DNA from: Marinobacter guineae
GTDB taxonomy: Bacteria > Pseudomonadota > Gammaproteobacteria > Pseudomonadales > Oleiphilaceae
Length of the DNA stretch: 64,000 bases
NCBI RefSeq assembly: GCF_002744735.1
Contig: NZ_KZ319339.1
Coordinates: forward strand, 682,001-746,000
Direction: 5' to 3'
This document shows positions 44,999 to 60,298 of the stretch, one piece after another; position 1 is the first letter of the stretch; each line of letters begins with the position of its first letter. A program made the position numbers and the translations under genes. Below the pieces are notes generated by a model that had not been told where the DNA came from, made no database searches, and saw nothing but the letters and a program-made list of their open reading frames with translations.

Positions 44999-46048
44999 CT
45001 ATTGAGTCACGTAAGACGAAAAGGCCGGCGTCTGATGCGTCTCGAAGCCCTCATCCGTTCTTACAATAAAATAGGCCGGGATATTTTCCCTCACCGCGAG
45101 CGCATTGGCCCGTTCGTAGCCCATTACATTAAAACCGGTTGCCAGGGCGTCTGCCGTCATACAATCTTCCGCAATTACGGTAACTGACGCCAGATTGTGC
45201 GATATCGGCTCACCGGTCCCTGGATCTATTGTATGCGAGTAGCGGCGCCCTTCCGATTCGTAATAGTTACGATAGTCACCGGATGTTGCCATGGAGCGTG
45301 ATTCCAGCGCCACCACCCTGTTAACCTGCCGCCCCTCTGATATCGGTTGCTCGATCGCCAACCGCCAGGTGCTGCCATCTGGCTTGCGACCGTTAACCCG
45401 AACCTCACCCCCGATTTCGACCAGATAAGCCTGCACGCCCTCACTATCAAGGTATCGGGCCACCGCATCGACCCCGTAGCCCTTGGCAATTGCGGACAAA
45501 TCCACATATTGAGTCGGGGCTGCCCTCACCGAAGGCGGATCCGCCTTCAACTCCAGTTTGTCGAAACCGGTCGCGGACAAAACCTGTGTGAGCTCCTCAT
45601 CAGAAGGTATCGTTTCCGGTCGCGCCTGTGGACCGAACCCCCAAAGATTTACTACAGGCCCGATTGTTACATCAAAAGCTCCGTCAGTGAGCGTAGAAAT
45701 CTCCGCAGCTTTTTGCAGTACCCGGAATAAACCATCTGAAACCGGAATCCAGTCTGACTGGTCCTTCCGCTGATTAAACCGAGACAGTTCCGAATCAGGG
45801 CGCCACGTCGACATGGAGGCATCAACCCCCTCGAGCACCTCGTCGATACCGCTCGCCAGAGTCTCAAGCCTTTCCTGATCGTCCGTCAATACGACATTGA
45901 TGTGGTAGCTGGTGCCAAAAACGGGACCCGATATTTCCCAAACATTTTCTTCAGGCTCAAACGAACAACCCGCCAGAGCGGCAACGGCCAACGCTAGAAA
46001 AGCGCTGGCCAAGGCCGCCCTGGCGGGTCGTAACATGCGGAATGTCAT
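44999..46048 (-). CDS. apbE: FAD:protein FMN transferase
   Basis: A 349-residue lipoprotein (signal peptide with lipobox LAGC near residue 28) of the ApbE family that attaches FMN to threonine of NqrB and NqrC. Family motifs are present in SMSTWRPDSELSRFN, VDLSAIAKGYGVDAVA, EIGGEVRVNGRKPDG and HTIDPGTGEP. It follows nqrF by 9 bp and directly serves the operon; both targets carry the SGAT acceptor motif. Confidence 0.95.
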   Translation of the reverse strand: MTFRMLRPARAALASAFLALAVAALAGCSFEPEENVWEISGPVFGTSYHINVVLTDDQERLETLASGIDEVLEGVDASMSTWRPDSELSRFNQRKDQSDWIPVSDGLFRVLQKAAEISTLTDGAFDVTIGPVVNLWGFGPQARPETIPSDEELTQVLSATGFDKLELKADPPSVRAAPTQYVDLSAIAKGYGVDAVARYLDSEGVQAYLVEIGGEVRVNGRKPDGSTWRLAIEQPISEGRQVNRVVALESRSMATSGDYRNYYESEGRRYSHTIDPGTGEPISHNLASVTVIAEDCMTADALATGFNVMGYERANALAVRENIPAYFIVRTDEGFETHQTPAFSSYVTQ

Positions 46049-46057
46049 CAGGACTGC

Positions 46058-47284
46058 TTAACCTCCGAAGTCATCCAGCATGATATTTTCGTCCTCTACG
46101 CCCAGATCCTTGAGCATCTTGATAACCGACGCGTTCATGATTGGGGGCCCGCACATATAGAACTCACAGTCTTCAGGAGCCGGGTGGTCCTTGAGGTAGT
46201 TCTCGTACAACACGTTATGGATAAAGCCGGTCGGCCCTTCCCAGTTGTCCTCGGGCAGCGCATCGGACAGCGCGACATGCCACTCAAAGTTTTCATTCTC
46301 TTCCTGCAGCATGTCGAAGTCTTCCACGTAGAACATCTCGCGGACACTTCGAGCCCCATACCAGAAGCTGATCTTGCGCTTGGAATTAAGGCGCTTTAAT
46401 TGGTCGAAGATGTGGGAGCGCATGGGCGCCATACCGGCACCACCGCCGATGAATACCATTTCGGCGTCTGTCTTCTTGGCAAAGAACTCACCAAATGGTC
46501 CCATCACGGTAACTTTGTCGCCCGGCTTCAGGTTGAACACATAGCTGGACATTATGCCAGGATTGTGATCAGTCCCTGGAGGCGGCGTTGCAATTCGGAT
46601 ATTGAACTTGAGAACGCCTCTCTCTTCCGGGTAGTTCGCCATCGAATAGGCCCGGATGGTTTCTTCCTTGTTGATCGCCTTGTAGCGCCAGATGTTGTGC
46701 TTGTCCCAGTCTTCGTGGAATTCTTCCTCGATATCGAAATCCTTGAAGTCGATCTCGTACGGAGGGCACTCAAGCTGCACATAACCGCCAGCACGGAAGT
46801 CAACCTCTTCCCCCTCCGGCAGCTTCAGTATCAGTTCCTTGATAAAAGTAGCCACATTGTGGTTGGAAACGACCTCACATTCCCACTTCTTGACGCCGAA
46901 GAACTCTTCCGGCACTTCCACCTTCATATCCTGTTTGACAGGAACCTGACAGGACAAACGCCAGCCTTCCTTCTCTTCACGATTGGTGAAGTGAGTCTTT
47001 TCCGTAGGCAGCATGGCACCGCCGCCTTCGAAAACCTTGCATTTGCACTGGGCGCAGGTACCACCGCCGCCACAGGCAGAAGACAGGAAAATGCCGTTAT
47101 TTGCCAGGGTGCCGAGCAGCTTGCCGCCGGCTTCTGTTTTAACCGTGTGTTCAGGATCGTCATTGATCTCAATGGTCACATCACCGGTGCTTACCAGCCT
47201 GGACCGGGCCGCAAGAATCACTGCGACCAGGGCCAGAACGATAACGGTGAACATGACCACGCCGAGAATAATTTCTGTATTCAT
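46058..47284 (-). CDS. nqrF: Na+-NQR subunit F (NADH dehydrogenase subunit)
   Basis: A 408-residue membrane-anchored reductase that takes electrons from NADH. One N-terminal helix (about 5-25), a 2Fe-2S ferredoxin domain with cluster Cys in [16 protein letters not shown] and a later Cys in LSCQVPV, an FAD-binding domain ([11 protein letters not shown]), and an NADH-binding domain ([25 protein letters not shown] near the C-terminus) are all present. It is the electron entry point of the Na+ pump. Confidence 0.96.
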   Translation of the reverse strand: MNTEIILGVVMFTVIVLALVAVILAARSRLVSTGDVTIEINDDPEHTVKTEAGGKLLGTLANNGIFLSSACGGGGTCAQCKCKVFEGGGAMLPTEKTHFTNREEKEGWRLSCQVPVKQDMKVEVPEEFFGVKKWECEVVSNHNVATFIKELILKLPEGEEVDFRAGGYVQLECPPYEIDFKDFDIEEEFHEDWDKHNIWRYKAINKEETIRAYSMANYPEERGVLKFNIRIATPPPGTDHNPGIMSSYVFNLKPGDKVTVMGPFGEFFAKKTDAEMVFIGGGAGMAPMRSHIFDQLKRLNSKRKISFWYGARSVREMFYVEDFDMLQEENENFEWHVALSDALPEDNWEGPTGFIHNVLYENYLKDHPAPEDCEFYMCGPPIMNASVIKMLKDLGVEDENIMLDDFGG

Positions 47285-47321
47285 GGTCTCGCCTTTTCGT
47301 TAAACCGAATCACCGGGTGAG

Positions 47322-47929
<608 letters not shown>

Positions 47930-47930
<1 letters not shown>

Positions 47931-48595
47931 CAGAACGCCTCCTTGGCGGTATGACGCGACATTTTGTAATCCGGCTCTTCAACCTGCTCAGGTTTCCAGG
48001 TACGCAGACCCCAGATCGCCAGACCGATGATGAAGAACGCACTCGGCGGCAACAGAAGCAGGCCGTTGGGTATGTACCAGCCACCCTCGTTGACCACCGG
48101 CATCAGGGTTACACCGAACAGTGAGCCTGCGCCCAGCAATTCACGGAAGAAGGCCACGAAAATCAGAAGAACCGAGTAGCCCAGCCCGTTACCAATGCCG
48201 TCCAGGAAGCTCAGCCAGGGGCCATTTTTCATCGCAAAACCTTCTGCACGGCCCATTACGATACAGTTCGTGATGATAAGGCCAACGAACACTGACAGCT
48301 GTTTACTGATCTCATAGGCGTACGCCTTGAGAATCTGGTCAACCACGATTACCAGCGAGGCAATAATGGTCATTTGCACGATGATCCGGATACTGCCAGG
48401 AATCTGTGCACGAACCATGGAGACCGCAAGGTTTGCGAATGCGGTAACCGCGGTAACCGCCAGGCACATAACCAGGGTTACGTTCATGCTGGTGGTTACC
48501 GCCAGCGCCGAACAGATACCGAGGATCTGAAGGGCGATCGGGTTATTACTGAAGATCGGTTCAAAGAGAACCTGTTTGGCTGATGCATCTGCCAT
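47930..48595 (-). CDS. nqrD: Na+-NQR subunit D
   Basis: A 221-residue six-helix membrane subunit homologous to NqrE in inverted orientation. [22 protein letters not shown] contains one iron-centre Cys, and [18 protein letters not shown] the other. The gene lies 2 bp after nqrC and overlaps nqrE by one base. Confidence 0.96.
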
Positions 48596-48597
48596 GA

Positions 48598-49401
48598 TCA
48601 GACCTCCCCTTGGCGAAGTTTCTTGAGGAAAGGCGCGAAGCCGCGGTCACCCATCCAGTAGTTAACGAGTTGCTGCACGCCGCGGCTGGTCAGTGTTGCG
48701 CCCGACAGAGCATCGACTTTGTGCTGCTTGTTCGGCGTGTTGGCACTCACACCGCCTTTCACCAGCTGGATCTGTGGCTCGGTTTTATCCTCGTTGTAGA
48801 GTTCCTTGCCGGTCCACTGCTGCTTCCAGCGGGGGTTGTCAACTTCGCCACCCAGGCCCGGGGTTTCTGCATGCGCATAAAAGCCAAGACCCTCAATGGT
48901 GTTCAGGTTGCCCTCAAGAGAAATAAAGCCATAGAGGGTGGACCAGAGTCCGTAACCGTGAATAGGCAACACCACGCGTTTGAGCTCGCCATTCTCGCTA
49001 AGGGTGTAGATCTTGGCCACATCCGGACGGCGTTTGATGCCAGCCTTGTCCTCGGAAGCCGGAATGTCGGTGGACAATTCCGGATTCGACGCCGCCTTGT
49101 ACATGTCGTACTTCATGGGATCCTGAACACCCACGTAAGAGGGCTCAACGAACTCACCGGTTTTCAGGTTCACCAGCCGCACCTGGAATTGTGCGAAGGT
49201 TTCCTCGATTTCCTCGGCGGTTGGGCTGTCCGGCAGCATACCCGCTGCTGACAGAATATTGGTCTTTATGTCCAGGTTCTGATTCTTGATCTGAGCCGGC
49301 TTGAGCATAACGGCAGCCGTTGAGACCACCACAGAGAACACAATACTCAGCACCAGCGCAACAACCAGCGTACGGGAGACAGTTTCTTTAGCTTTAGCCA
49401 C
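48598..49401 (-). CDS. nqrC: Na+-NQR subunit C
   Basis: A 267-residue subunit with one N-terminal helix ([21 protein letters not shown]) and a periplasmic FMN-binding domain. The FMN is attached to Thr in [12 protein letters not shown] use the GTG at 49401, seven bases after GGAGG, rather than an upstream TTG. The start overlaps the nqrB stop by 8 bp. Confidence 0.95.
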   Translation of the reverse strand: MAKAKETVSRTLVVALVLSIVFSVVVSTAAVMLKPAQIKNQNLDIKTNILSAAGMLPDSPTAEEIEETFAQFQVRLVNLKTGEFVEPSYVGVQDPMKYDMYKAASNPELSTDIPASEDKAGIKRRPDVAKIYTLSENGELKRVVLPIHGYGLWSTLYGFISLEGNLNTIEGLGFYAHAETPGLGGEVDNPRWKQQWTGKELYNEDKTEPQIQLVKGGVSANTPNKQHKVDALSGATLTSRGVQQLVNYWMGDRGFAPFLKKLRQGEV

Positions 49402-50602
49402 GTGCAAGCCTCCGTTTGATATTGGCCTGGACCACGTAATGGTCCATCAGCGGTGCGAACAGGTTGGCGAACAGAATGGCCAGCATGATGCCCTCAGGGA
49501 AGGCGGGGTTGATCACACGAATCAGAATCGTCATCACACCCACCAGGATGCCGAAGCACCACCGTCCGGTATTGGTCATCGCCGCTGAAACCGGGTCCGT
49601 CGCCATGAACATCATGCCGAAGGCGAACCCGCCCATCACCAGATGCCAGTGCGCAGGAACGGCAAACATCGGATTGGTTTCAGAGCCAACAATGTTCAGC
49701 AGCAGGGACATACCAATCATGCCGATCAGCACACCACCGACGATTCGGTAACTGGCGATCTTCATGGCCAACAGGATCAGGCCACCAATAAGCACCGCGA
49801 CGGTGGAGGTCTCGCCCATGGAACCCTGAATCGTGCCCACAAAGGCGTTCATCCAGCCAATCTGCGCTTCCAGGGCCTCAAGACCACCGCTGGCTGCCCA
49901 GCTCAGGGCGGTTGCGCCACTGAAGCCATCTACGGCGGTCCAGACAGTGTCGCCGGATATTTGCGCCGGATAGGCGAAGTACAGGAACGCACGGCCGGTC
50001 AGGGCCGGGTTCAGGAAGTTCTTGCCGGTACCGCCAAACACTTCCTTGCCGATCACCACACCGAAGGTGATACCCAAAGCTACCTGCCACAGCGGGATAG
50101 TCGGTGGGCAGATCAGGGCAAACAGAATGGACGTTACGAAGAAGCCTTCGTTCACCTCGTGACGACGCACAGTGGCAAAGAGCACCTCCCAGAAACCACC
50201 AACCACGAAGGTAACAAAGTAGATGGGCACGAAGTAGGCCATGCCATAGATGAAGTTATCCCAGACGCCTGCGCCTGCTCCGGTTACCGCGAGAGCCTGA
50301 ATAAAGGCCGTTCGCAAGCCACCGTCCGCGACCATAGCGTCCGGATTGGAAGCCAGGAAGCTGTTGGCCTGGAAACCGATATTCCACATACCGAAGAACA
50401 TCGCCGGGAAGGCGCACAGCCACACCGTAATCATGATGCGCTTGAGGTCAATTCCGTCACGCACATGAGATGTAGTGGATGTCACGTTCGCTGGCGAGTA
50501 GAAAATAGTATCTACCGCCTCGTAGAGCGCATACCAGCGCTCGTACTTGCCACCTTTTTCGAAATGGTGCTCGATACCATCGAGAAACTGTCGGATTGCC
50601 AT
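49394..50602 (-). CDS. nqrB: Na+-NQR subunit B
   Basis: A 402-residue membrane subunit with about ten helices, the likely Na+ channel and quinone-binding part of the pump. Covalent FMN is expected on Thr in [12 protein letters not shown], a target of ApbE. The N-terminus ([29 protein letters not shown], cut here by family position) matches NqrB. It starts 4 bp after nqrA. Confidence 0.96.
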   Translation of the reverse strand: MAIRQFLDGIEHHFEKGGKYERWYALYEAVDTIFYSPANVTSTTSHVRDGIDLKRIMITVWLCAFPAMFFGMWNIGFQANSFLASNPDAMVADGGLRTAFIQALAVTGAGAGVWDNFIYGMAYFVPIYFVTFVVGGFWEVLFATVRRHEVNEGFFVTSILFALICPPTIPLWQVALGITFGVVIGKEVFGGTGKNFLNPALTGRAFLYFAYPAQISGDTVWTAVDGFSGATALSWAASGGLEALEAQIGWMNAFVGTIQGSMGETSTVAVLIGGLILLAMKIASYRIVGGVLIGMIGMSLLLNIVGSETNPMFAVPAHWHLVMGGFAFGMMFMATDPVSAAMTNTGRWCFGILVGVMTILIRVINPAFPEGIMLAILFANLFAPLMDHYVVQANIKRRLARG

Positions 50603-50606
50603 CGTA

Positions 50607-51953
50607 TTAGCCCTCGATCTCGATTCGGGTCAGGTTCTCGCGGAGAATCGGACCGTATTCGTATTTACCCGGGCACACGAAGGTGCACAGCGCCAGATCT
50701 TCTTCTTCCAGCTCCAGAGCGCCCAGTTTCTGTGCCATTTCGGTGTCGCCCACAATCAGCGATCGCAACAACTGGGTTGGCAGAATGTCCAGCGGCATGA
50801 TCTTTTCGTACATGCCCACCGGCACCATCGCCCGTTCACTGCCGTTGGTAGTGGTGGTCATATCAAACCGCTTGCCGCCGATCAGCTTGGACAGATAGAT
50901 GTTCATGACAGAAAACCTGTTGGCTCCCGGTGAGAGATAGGCCATGAACTCACGCTTGTTACCCTCTTCCAGCACCGAAACCTGATTGGCAAAACGACCC
51001 AGATAGGCGCAGGGACCATCAGCGCGCCGACCGCCGAAAACGGAACCAGAAATCGCACGCACTTCGCAATCCGTGGCAATCTCACCGTCCAGCAGCTCCG
51101 GAAGACTCGCACCCAGTCGGGTACGAACCAGTCGGGGCTTCCGGGCCTTGGGACCACCGATAGCCACAATCCGCTCGACCGGCACTTCTCCGGATTCGAA
51201 CAGTTTGGCCATATCAATCACGTCCTGATAATTGATGCTCCAGACAGTCTTGCTGCCAGACACCGGATCGAGGTAGTGAATATGGGTACCGACATTGCCA
51301 GCAGGGTGCACACCGTCAAATTGATGCACTTCAACAGCATCGGACTTGGGAACGGGAACATTGGATCCCGGTTTACCGGTGACAAACACCTTGCCGGAGG
51401 TCAGCTTGGTGAGGATCGTCAGGCCTTTCTCGAATGCCTGGCTGTTCTCGCCAATAATGACAGTCGGATCCGCTGCCAACGGGTTGGTGTCCATCACAGA
51501 CACGAAAATGGAGTGAGGGGCAGAATCAATCTCGGGAACCTTGCTGTAAGGACGCGTCTTGAACGCTGTCCACAGCCCGGATTCCACCAGATTATCAACG
51601 ACCTGCTGGCGCTCAAGGCCGGCAAGGTCCGCTTCATTGTAGCGCGCAAAGGTCTCAGCCTCATCGCCATCGACTTCGATGACAATCGACTGAAAAACAC
51701 GACGCTCACCACGATTGATCTCTTTCACTACGCCGGCGGCGGGTGAAGTATAACGAACGCCTTCAGTCTTCTTGTCCGTGAACAGCAGCGTACCGCGCTT
51801 GACACGGTCCCCTTCTTTCACAGCCATCGTCGGCTTCATGCCGTTGTAGTCAAAACCGATCAACGCCACGTGGCGAACGGGTTTGCCGTCTGTAATGGTC
51901 TGTTCGGGAGCGCCGCTGATGGGAAGATCCAGGCCTTTTTTGATCTTGATCAT
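50607..51953 (-). CDS. nqrA: Na+-NQR subunit A
   Basis: A 448-residue cytoplasmic-side subunit starting [18 protein letters not shown], with [20 protein letters not shown] (barrel-sandwich hybrid domain) and [16 protein letters not shown] near the C-terminus. It interacts with the quinone site of NqrB. It is the first gene of the operon, about 100 nt downstream of a good promoter. Confidence 0.96.
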   Translation of the reverse strand: MIKIKKGLDLPISGAPEQTITDGKPVRHVALIGFDYNGMKPTMAVKEGDRVKRGTLLFTDKKTEGVRYTSPAAGVVKEINRGERRVFQSIVIEVDGDEAETFARYNEADLAGLERQQVVDNLVESGLWTAFKTRPYSKVPEIDSAPHSIFVSVMDTNPLAADPTVIIGENSQAFEKGLTILTKLTSGKVFVTGKPGSNVPVPKSDAVEVHQFDGVHPAGNVGTHIHYLDPVSGSKTVWSINYQDVIDMAKLFESGEVPVERIVAIGGPKARKPRLVRTRLGASLPELLDGEIATDCEVRAISGSVFGGRRADGPCAYLGRFANQVSVLEEGNKREFMAYLSPGANRFSVMNIYLSKLIGGKRFDMTTTTNGSERAMVPVGMYEKIMPLDILPTQLLRSLIVGDTEMAQKLGALELEEEDLALCTFVCPGKYEYGPILRENLTRIEIEG

Positions 51954-52061
51954 TAGCCTCGTCCAATCAGTAGAAACTATTCAATGGATTTGTAACGTCC
52001 GACCTCTGCGGCCCAGAAAAAGATGAGAAACGGAGTGCCAGACATACCCAAAATCGCGCCA

Positions 52062-52090
52062 ATTATAGAGATTAAGGAATGCTATTTCCA
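52062..52090 (-). promoter_or_regulatory. promoter of the nqr operon
   Basis: On the minus strand TGGAAA (52090-52085) and a perfect TATAAT (52067-52062) are separated by 17 bp. Transcription would start near 52055, giving a leader of about 100 nt before nqrA. Confidence 0.65.
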
Positions 52091-52151
52091 CCAGAAACCG
52101 GAACAGGTTTGTGCCCGAACGTAAACCACTCAACTCACAAGCCCAAAAAAC

Positions 52152-52185
52152 AAAACCCCCAGCAGCGTATACTGCCGGGGGTTTT
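52152..52185 (-). terminator. intrinsic terminator of gap
   Basis: CCCCC-A-GCAG pairs with CTGC-C-GGGGG around loop CGTATA, flanked by A4 and T4, between gap and nqrA. On the minus strand the stem is followed by TTTTGTTTTTT, a good T tract. Confidence 0.88.
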
Positions 52186-52219
52186 ATGCCTTTTACGTCA
52201 CCAGGTCAGTGCGATTTGA

Positions 52220-53689
52220 TCAGTCCCTGGCTCGCTTCGGGAAAATCGGGTAGTTGATGCCGGCCATCTGGCTCACCACACGGATCACCTGGGCGCTGTA
52301 ACCGAACTCATTGTCATACCAGACGTAAAGAATCAGGCGCTTGCCACTGGCAATGGTCGCCTGGGCGTCAACAATACCGGCATGGCGGGAACCCACGAAG
52401 TCAGTGGAAACGACTTCCGGAGAGTTCACGAAATCGATCTGCTTCTGCAGCTCGGAATGCAGCGCCATTTCACGCAAATATTCATTCACACCTTCGACAT
52501 CAACCTCTTTCTTGAGATTGAGGTTCAGGATCGCCATTGAAACGTTGGGCGTCGGCACACGGATGGCATTACCAGTCAGTTTGCCTTTCAGAACCGGCAA
52601 CGCCTTGGCAACCGCCTTGGCCGCGCCGGTTTCAGTAATAACCATGTTCAGGGCCGCACTGCGTCCACGACGGCTGCCTTTGTGATAGTTATCAATCAGG
52701 TTTTGGTCGTTGGTGTACGAGTGAACGGTCTCAACGTGCCCGTCTTCAATACCATACTCGTCCTCAATGGCCTTCAGGACCGGAGTGATGGCATTGGTCG
52801 TGCACGAGGCAGCTGACAGTATCTTGTCATCGTCAGTGATCCAGTCGTTGTTGATGCCATACACAATGTTCTTGATGTCGCCCTTGCCCGGCGCAGTCAG
52901 CATCACGCGACTGACACCCTTGGACTTGAGGTGAAGGCCCAGTCCGGCCTCATCACGCCAGATACCGGTGTTGTCAATGACGATGGCGTTGTTGATGCCG
53001 TACTTGGTGTAGTCCACCTTGTCCGGACCGTCGGAATAAATCACCTTGATGTAATTGCCATTGGCAATGAGCGCTGATTCCTTCTCATCGACGGTAATGG
53101 TGCCGTCAAACGGACCATGAACGGAGTCACGGCGCAGCAGACTGGCACGCTTCTCCAGGTCGTTCTCTGCACCGCCCTGACGAACCACAATGGCACGCAA
53201 TCGAAGGTTGTTGCCGCCCCCGGCTTTCTCAATCAGGATACGCGCCAGGAGGCGACCAATACGGCCAAAACCGTACAGAACGACGTCTTTAGTGTCGTTA
53301 TTGGCGTCTTCCTCGGACTGGGCGGCGTACTGACCAACCACAGGGCCAATTTCACGCTTCAGGAATTCGGTCAGATCACCACCTTCAGCCTTGAACTTGA
53401 CCGCAAGTTTGCCAATATCAATGTGGGCACGGCCAAGCTCCAGCTTGTCCATGGCCTGGAGGAGCGGCAGGGTATCGTGAACAGACAGTTCGCTATCTTC
53501 AACCTGACGTACGAATCGATGCGCACGAATGATGTCGATAACAGACTGGTTAATAATTGCGCGGCCATAGACAGATGTAACCACGTTGTTCTTGCGGTAG
53601 AGGCGGCCGATCAGCGGAATCATGGCTTCCGCGGTGGATTCTCTTTCTGTCCAGTTAGACAGGTGCTGATTGATCTGTTCGTGACTCAC
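52220..53689 (-). CDS. gap: Glyceraldehyde-3-phosphate dehydrogenase, long form
   Basis: A 489-residue GAPDH with an N-terminal extension of about 125 residues before the NAD-binding domain (VVLYGFGRIGRLLARILIE). The catalytic Cys is in ILSAASCTTNAITPVLKAI and the His in HSYTNDQNLIDNYHKGSRRGR. I start at the GTG at 53689, seven bases after AGAGG. This long form occurs in pseudomonads and relatives, often next to mfd; whether it serves gluconeogenesis or glycolysis is not decided by sequence. Confidence 0.93.
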   Translation of the reverse strand: MSHEQINQHLSNWTERESTAEAMIPLIGRLYRKNNVVTSVYGRAIINQSVIDIIRAHRFVRQVEDSELSVHDTLPLLQAMDKLELGRAHIDIGKLAVKFKAEGGDLTEFLKREIGPVVGQYAAQSEEDANNDTKDVVLYGFGRIGRLLARILIEKAGGGNNLRLRAIVVRQGGAENDLEKRASLLRRDSVHGPFDGTITVDEKESALIANGNYIKVIYSDGPDKVDYTKYGINNAIVIDNTGIWRDEAGLGLHLKSKGVSRVMLTAPGKGDIKNIVYGINNDWITDDDKILSAASCTTNAITPVLKAIEDEYGIEDGHVETVHSYTNDQNLIDNYHKGSRRGRSAALNMVITETGAAKAVAKALPVLKGKLTGNAIRVPTPNVSMAILNLNLKKEVDVEGVNEYLREMALHSELQKQIDFVNSPEVVSTDFVGSRHAGIVDAQATIASGKRLILYVWYDNEFGYSAQVIRVVSQMAGINYPIFPKRARD

Positions 53690-53730
53690 GCTTGGACCTC
53701 TGCAATTGGCACTTGGAAATTGGGGCACAT

Positions 53731-53759
53731 ATTATCCAACTTAATCCTGCCGACCGCAA
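53731..53759 (-). promoter_or_regulatory. probable gap promoter
   Basis: On the minus strand TTGCGG (53759-53754) and GATAAT (53736-53731) lie 17 bp apart, placing the transcript start about 35 nt before the gap GTG. Confidence 0.55.
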
Positions 53760-53909
53760 ATACAGGCGCCCAAGACCTTCGTAGACACCACTTTCCTCTC
53801 AGGACTTGAAGCGCGCCAGCTGCAGCCGCCATGACACCGTCGTCTGCGGGCGTTAGAATACGCGGCTCCCCGCCTCCCGGACATCCACAGCAGGAGAACC
53901 AGACTGCCC

Positions 53910-56900
53910 ATGAGCCAAGGTGCAAACACACGCCCGTCATCCCGGATCATGATTGCCCCGGAATTTCCAACCCGGCCGGCCGATCATCGCACATGGGGCC
54001 AATTGCACGGCAGCAGTGACGCGCTGGCCATCTGCGAAAGTGCCCGCGCCCACAAGGGCCTGACACTGGTCATTACCCGCAGCACCGACGACGCGATACG
54101 CCTGGAACAGGCCATGCGCTTTTTCCTTGGCCTGCCCGCGGAGGAAGATGGCCCGGCAGTCAGCGAAAACGGACTGGAGCTGTTATCGCTACCCGACTGG
54201 GAAACCCTGCCCTACGACCTGTTTTCGCCGCACCAGGACATCACTTCACGGCGTATCCGCACCCTGCACCGACTGCCATCAACCAGCCACGGCGTGCTTG
54301 TGGTACCGGCGAGAACTCTCATGCACCGGCTACCGCCAGTCAACTATCTCCAGGGCAACACACTCCTGCTGGAAGTCGGCCAGTCCCTGGACATCGACAG
54401 CTGGCGCATGCAACTGGAAGCCGCCGGATACCGGCATGCGGAAAACGTCTATGAGCACGGGGAATATGCCGTTCGTGGTTCGATCCTCGACATCTTCCCC
54501 ATGGGTGCCAGCCAGCCTTACCGGATAGACCTGTTCGATGATGAGATTGAAACGCTCCGAACCTTTGACCCGGAGACCCAGCGCTCCATCGATCGTATAG
54601 ACCGCATCGAACTGCTGCCCGCCTACGAGTTCCCCTGGCACAAGGAAGCGCGCTCGGGATTCCGCAGTCGCTGGTTTGAACAGTTTCCCAATTCGGACAA
54701 AGACACGCCGATCTATCAGGATGTGACCCACGGCATCACCCCGCCGGGCATTGAGTACTACCTGCCCCTGTTCTTCGACGAAACAGCAACCCTGTTCGAC
54801 TATCTGCCGGGCACAACCCATGTATTTACCGCCGCCGAATTGAACGAAGCCGTCAGCCACTTCGATGCCGAAACACGGAACCGCTACGAGGACCGCCGCC
54901 ATGATCGCTTGCGGCCAATCCTGCCGCCCGGCCACTTGTTCCTGCAGCAGGATGAACTGTTCGGGCACCTGAAGGCCTTTCCCCGAGTATCGATTTCGTC
55001 TGAAACCTCCGACGCCGCCGGATCTTTCAACTGCCCGAGTACAACCCTGCCGGACATTGCCATGGACGGCCGCTCCGCGGATCCTGCGGGTCGCCTGAAA
55101 CGGTTTCTCGGGGAGTTCAGTGGCCGGGTTCTGATCTGCGCGGAGTCGTCCGGGCGGCGTGAGGCGCTGATTGAGAACCTTGGTGACCAGGGCCTTGAAC
55201 TTGAGACCCTTGCCAGTTGGCAGGCGTTCCTGGAGGACAGCAAGTGCCCGCTGGGCATTACCATTGCGCCCATGGAGCAAGGACTCCTGCTCCCGGACCA
55301 CGCTCTCGCGCTGATTACCGAAACTGCGCTCTTCGGGGAGCGGGTGCTGCAAAGGCGGCGTCGGGAAAAACCCACGGAAACCGACGACGCCGGCTTTCGG
55401 GATCTGTCAGAACTGCGAATCGGCGCTCCTGTGGTCCATATCGACCATGGCGTCGGCCGCTACCGGGGTCTGGAAACCATTACTGTTGAGGGCGAAGCCA
55501 GCGAATTTCTGATGCTGGAATACGCCGGCGGCTCCAAACTCTATGTGCCGGTCTCCAGCCTGCACCTGATTTCCCGCTATGCCGGTAACGACACCGAGCA
55601 TGCCCCACTGCACAAACTCGGCACAGATCGCTGGAGCACAACCAAACAGAAAGCCCTGGAGAAAATCCGCGACACCGCAGCGGAACTTCTGGATGTCTAC
55701 GCCCGTCGCGAAGCCCGCAAGGGCTTCAGCTTTGAAGATCCGAAAGAGGCCTACCGGGCCTTTGCCGCCGGCTTCCCCTTCGAGGAGACGCCGGACCAGC
55801 AGATTGCCATTGAGTCCGTTATTGAAGACATGACCAGCGAACGCCCCATGGACCGCCTTGTCTGTGGTGACGTCGGCTTCGGCAAAACCGAAGTAGCCAT
55901 GAGGGCCGCCTTTATGGCGACCTGGTCCGGTAAGCAGGTTGCCGTGCTGGTGCCCACCACCCTGCTGGCACAGCAACACTACGAGTCATTCCGGGACCGG
56001 TTTTCGGACACCGCCGTTCAGGTGGAACTGCTCAGCCGTTTTCGCACGGCCGGCCAGACCAGCAAAGCGATGGAAGCCGTTGAAAACGGTAATGCCGATA
56101 TTGTGATCGGCACCCACAAACTTCTTCAGGGCGACATCCGGTTCAAGAACCTCGGTCTGGTAATCATCGACGAAGAGCATCGTTTCGGGGTTCAGCAAAA
56201 AGAAAAATTCAAGGCCCTGCGAGCGGAAGTCGACATGCTCACCCTCACCGCTACACCAATTCCCCGCACGCTCAACATGGCCATGGGACATCTGAGGGAC
56301 CTGTCAATCATCGCCACCCCGCCCGCCCGGAGACTGTCAGTAAAGACGTTTGTCCGGCAGCGGGACAACCCCATGGTCAAGGAAGCCATCCTCCGGGAAA
56401 TTCTGCGAGGTGGGCAGGTGTACTTCCTCCATAATGATGTGGCGACCATTGAAAAAACCGCAGAGGATCTCCGGTCCCTGATTCCCGAGGCACGCGTAGG
56501 CGTGGCCCATGGCCAGATGCGGGAACGGGACCTGGAACAGATCATGTCGGATTTCTACCACAAGCGCTTTAATGTGCTGGTATGCACCACCATTATTGAA
56601 ACCGGTATCGACATTCCCAGCGCCAACACCATCATTATTGAACGGGCAGACAAGTTCGGCCTGGCGCAGTTGCACCAGCTGCGTGGTCGCGTGGGTCGCT
56701 CGCACCATCAGGCCTACGCCTATCTGCTGACACCACCGCCTAAATCCATCACTTCTGACGCCAGAAAGCGGCTTGACGCCATATCCGAAGCACAGGACCT
56801 GGGCGCAGGCTTTATGCTGGCAACCCACGATCTGGAAATCCGGGGCGCAGGCGAATTGCTCGGTGAGGAACAGAGCGGGCAAATCGAGAGCATTGGCTTT

Positions 56901-57439
56901 ACCCTGTACATGCAGTTGCTGGACGAGGCCGTCAAGGCCATCCGCGAGGGCCGGACGCCAAACGCCGACCTTCCCCTGAGCCACGGTACCGAAATGAACC
57001 TGCGAATTCCTGCGCTGATTCCTGAGGATTACCTGCCGGACGTCCACAACCGGCTGATGCTGTATAAACGAATCGCCAGCGTGGATAACAACGAAGCATT
57101 AAAAGAACTTCAGGTTGAGATGATTGACCGATTCGGATTATTACCGGATCCCGCCAGGAACCTGATCCGCCAGACAGAGCTTCGGCTTGAGGCAGAGGCC
57201 CTGGGCATCGTGAAAGTCGACGCCGGCAAGGAATGGGCGCGCCTGGAATTTGGCAGCTCGACGCCGGTGGACCCGCTGGTGTTGGTTAAAAAAGTGCAAT
57301 CCAGGCCGGACCAGTACCGGCTTGAAGGGGCCAACAGCTTCCGTTTTCGGCTGAAGGATGCCACAACCGGTGGTAAACTCGACGGCATTTCCCGGATGCT
57401 TGGTGAGTTGGAACCTGCCAACCGCGGCGCATCCTGCTC

Positions 57440-57443
<4 letters not shown>
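53910..57443 (+). CDS. mfd: Transcription-repair coupling factor
   Basis: A 1177-residue SF2 translocase that removes stalled RNA polymerase and recruits UvrA. It has the UvrB-homology region (WETLPYDLFSPHQDITSRRIRTL cut to LPYDLFSPHQDI), the RNA polymerase-interacting CarD-like domain (PVVHIDHGVGRYRGLETI), Walker A GDVGFGKTEVAMRAAF, Walker B IIDEEHRFGVQQKE, and the helicase motif VGRSHHQAYAYLL. The C-terminal TRCF domain is present. A GGAGAA site precedes the ATG. It is divergent from gap and overlaps csiV. Confidence 0.97.
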
Positions 57444-60274
<2,831 letters not shown>

Positions 60275-60298
60275 CGGATTCCTCTGATACAAGAAGGT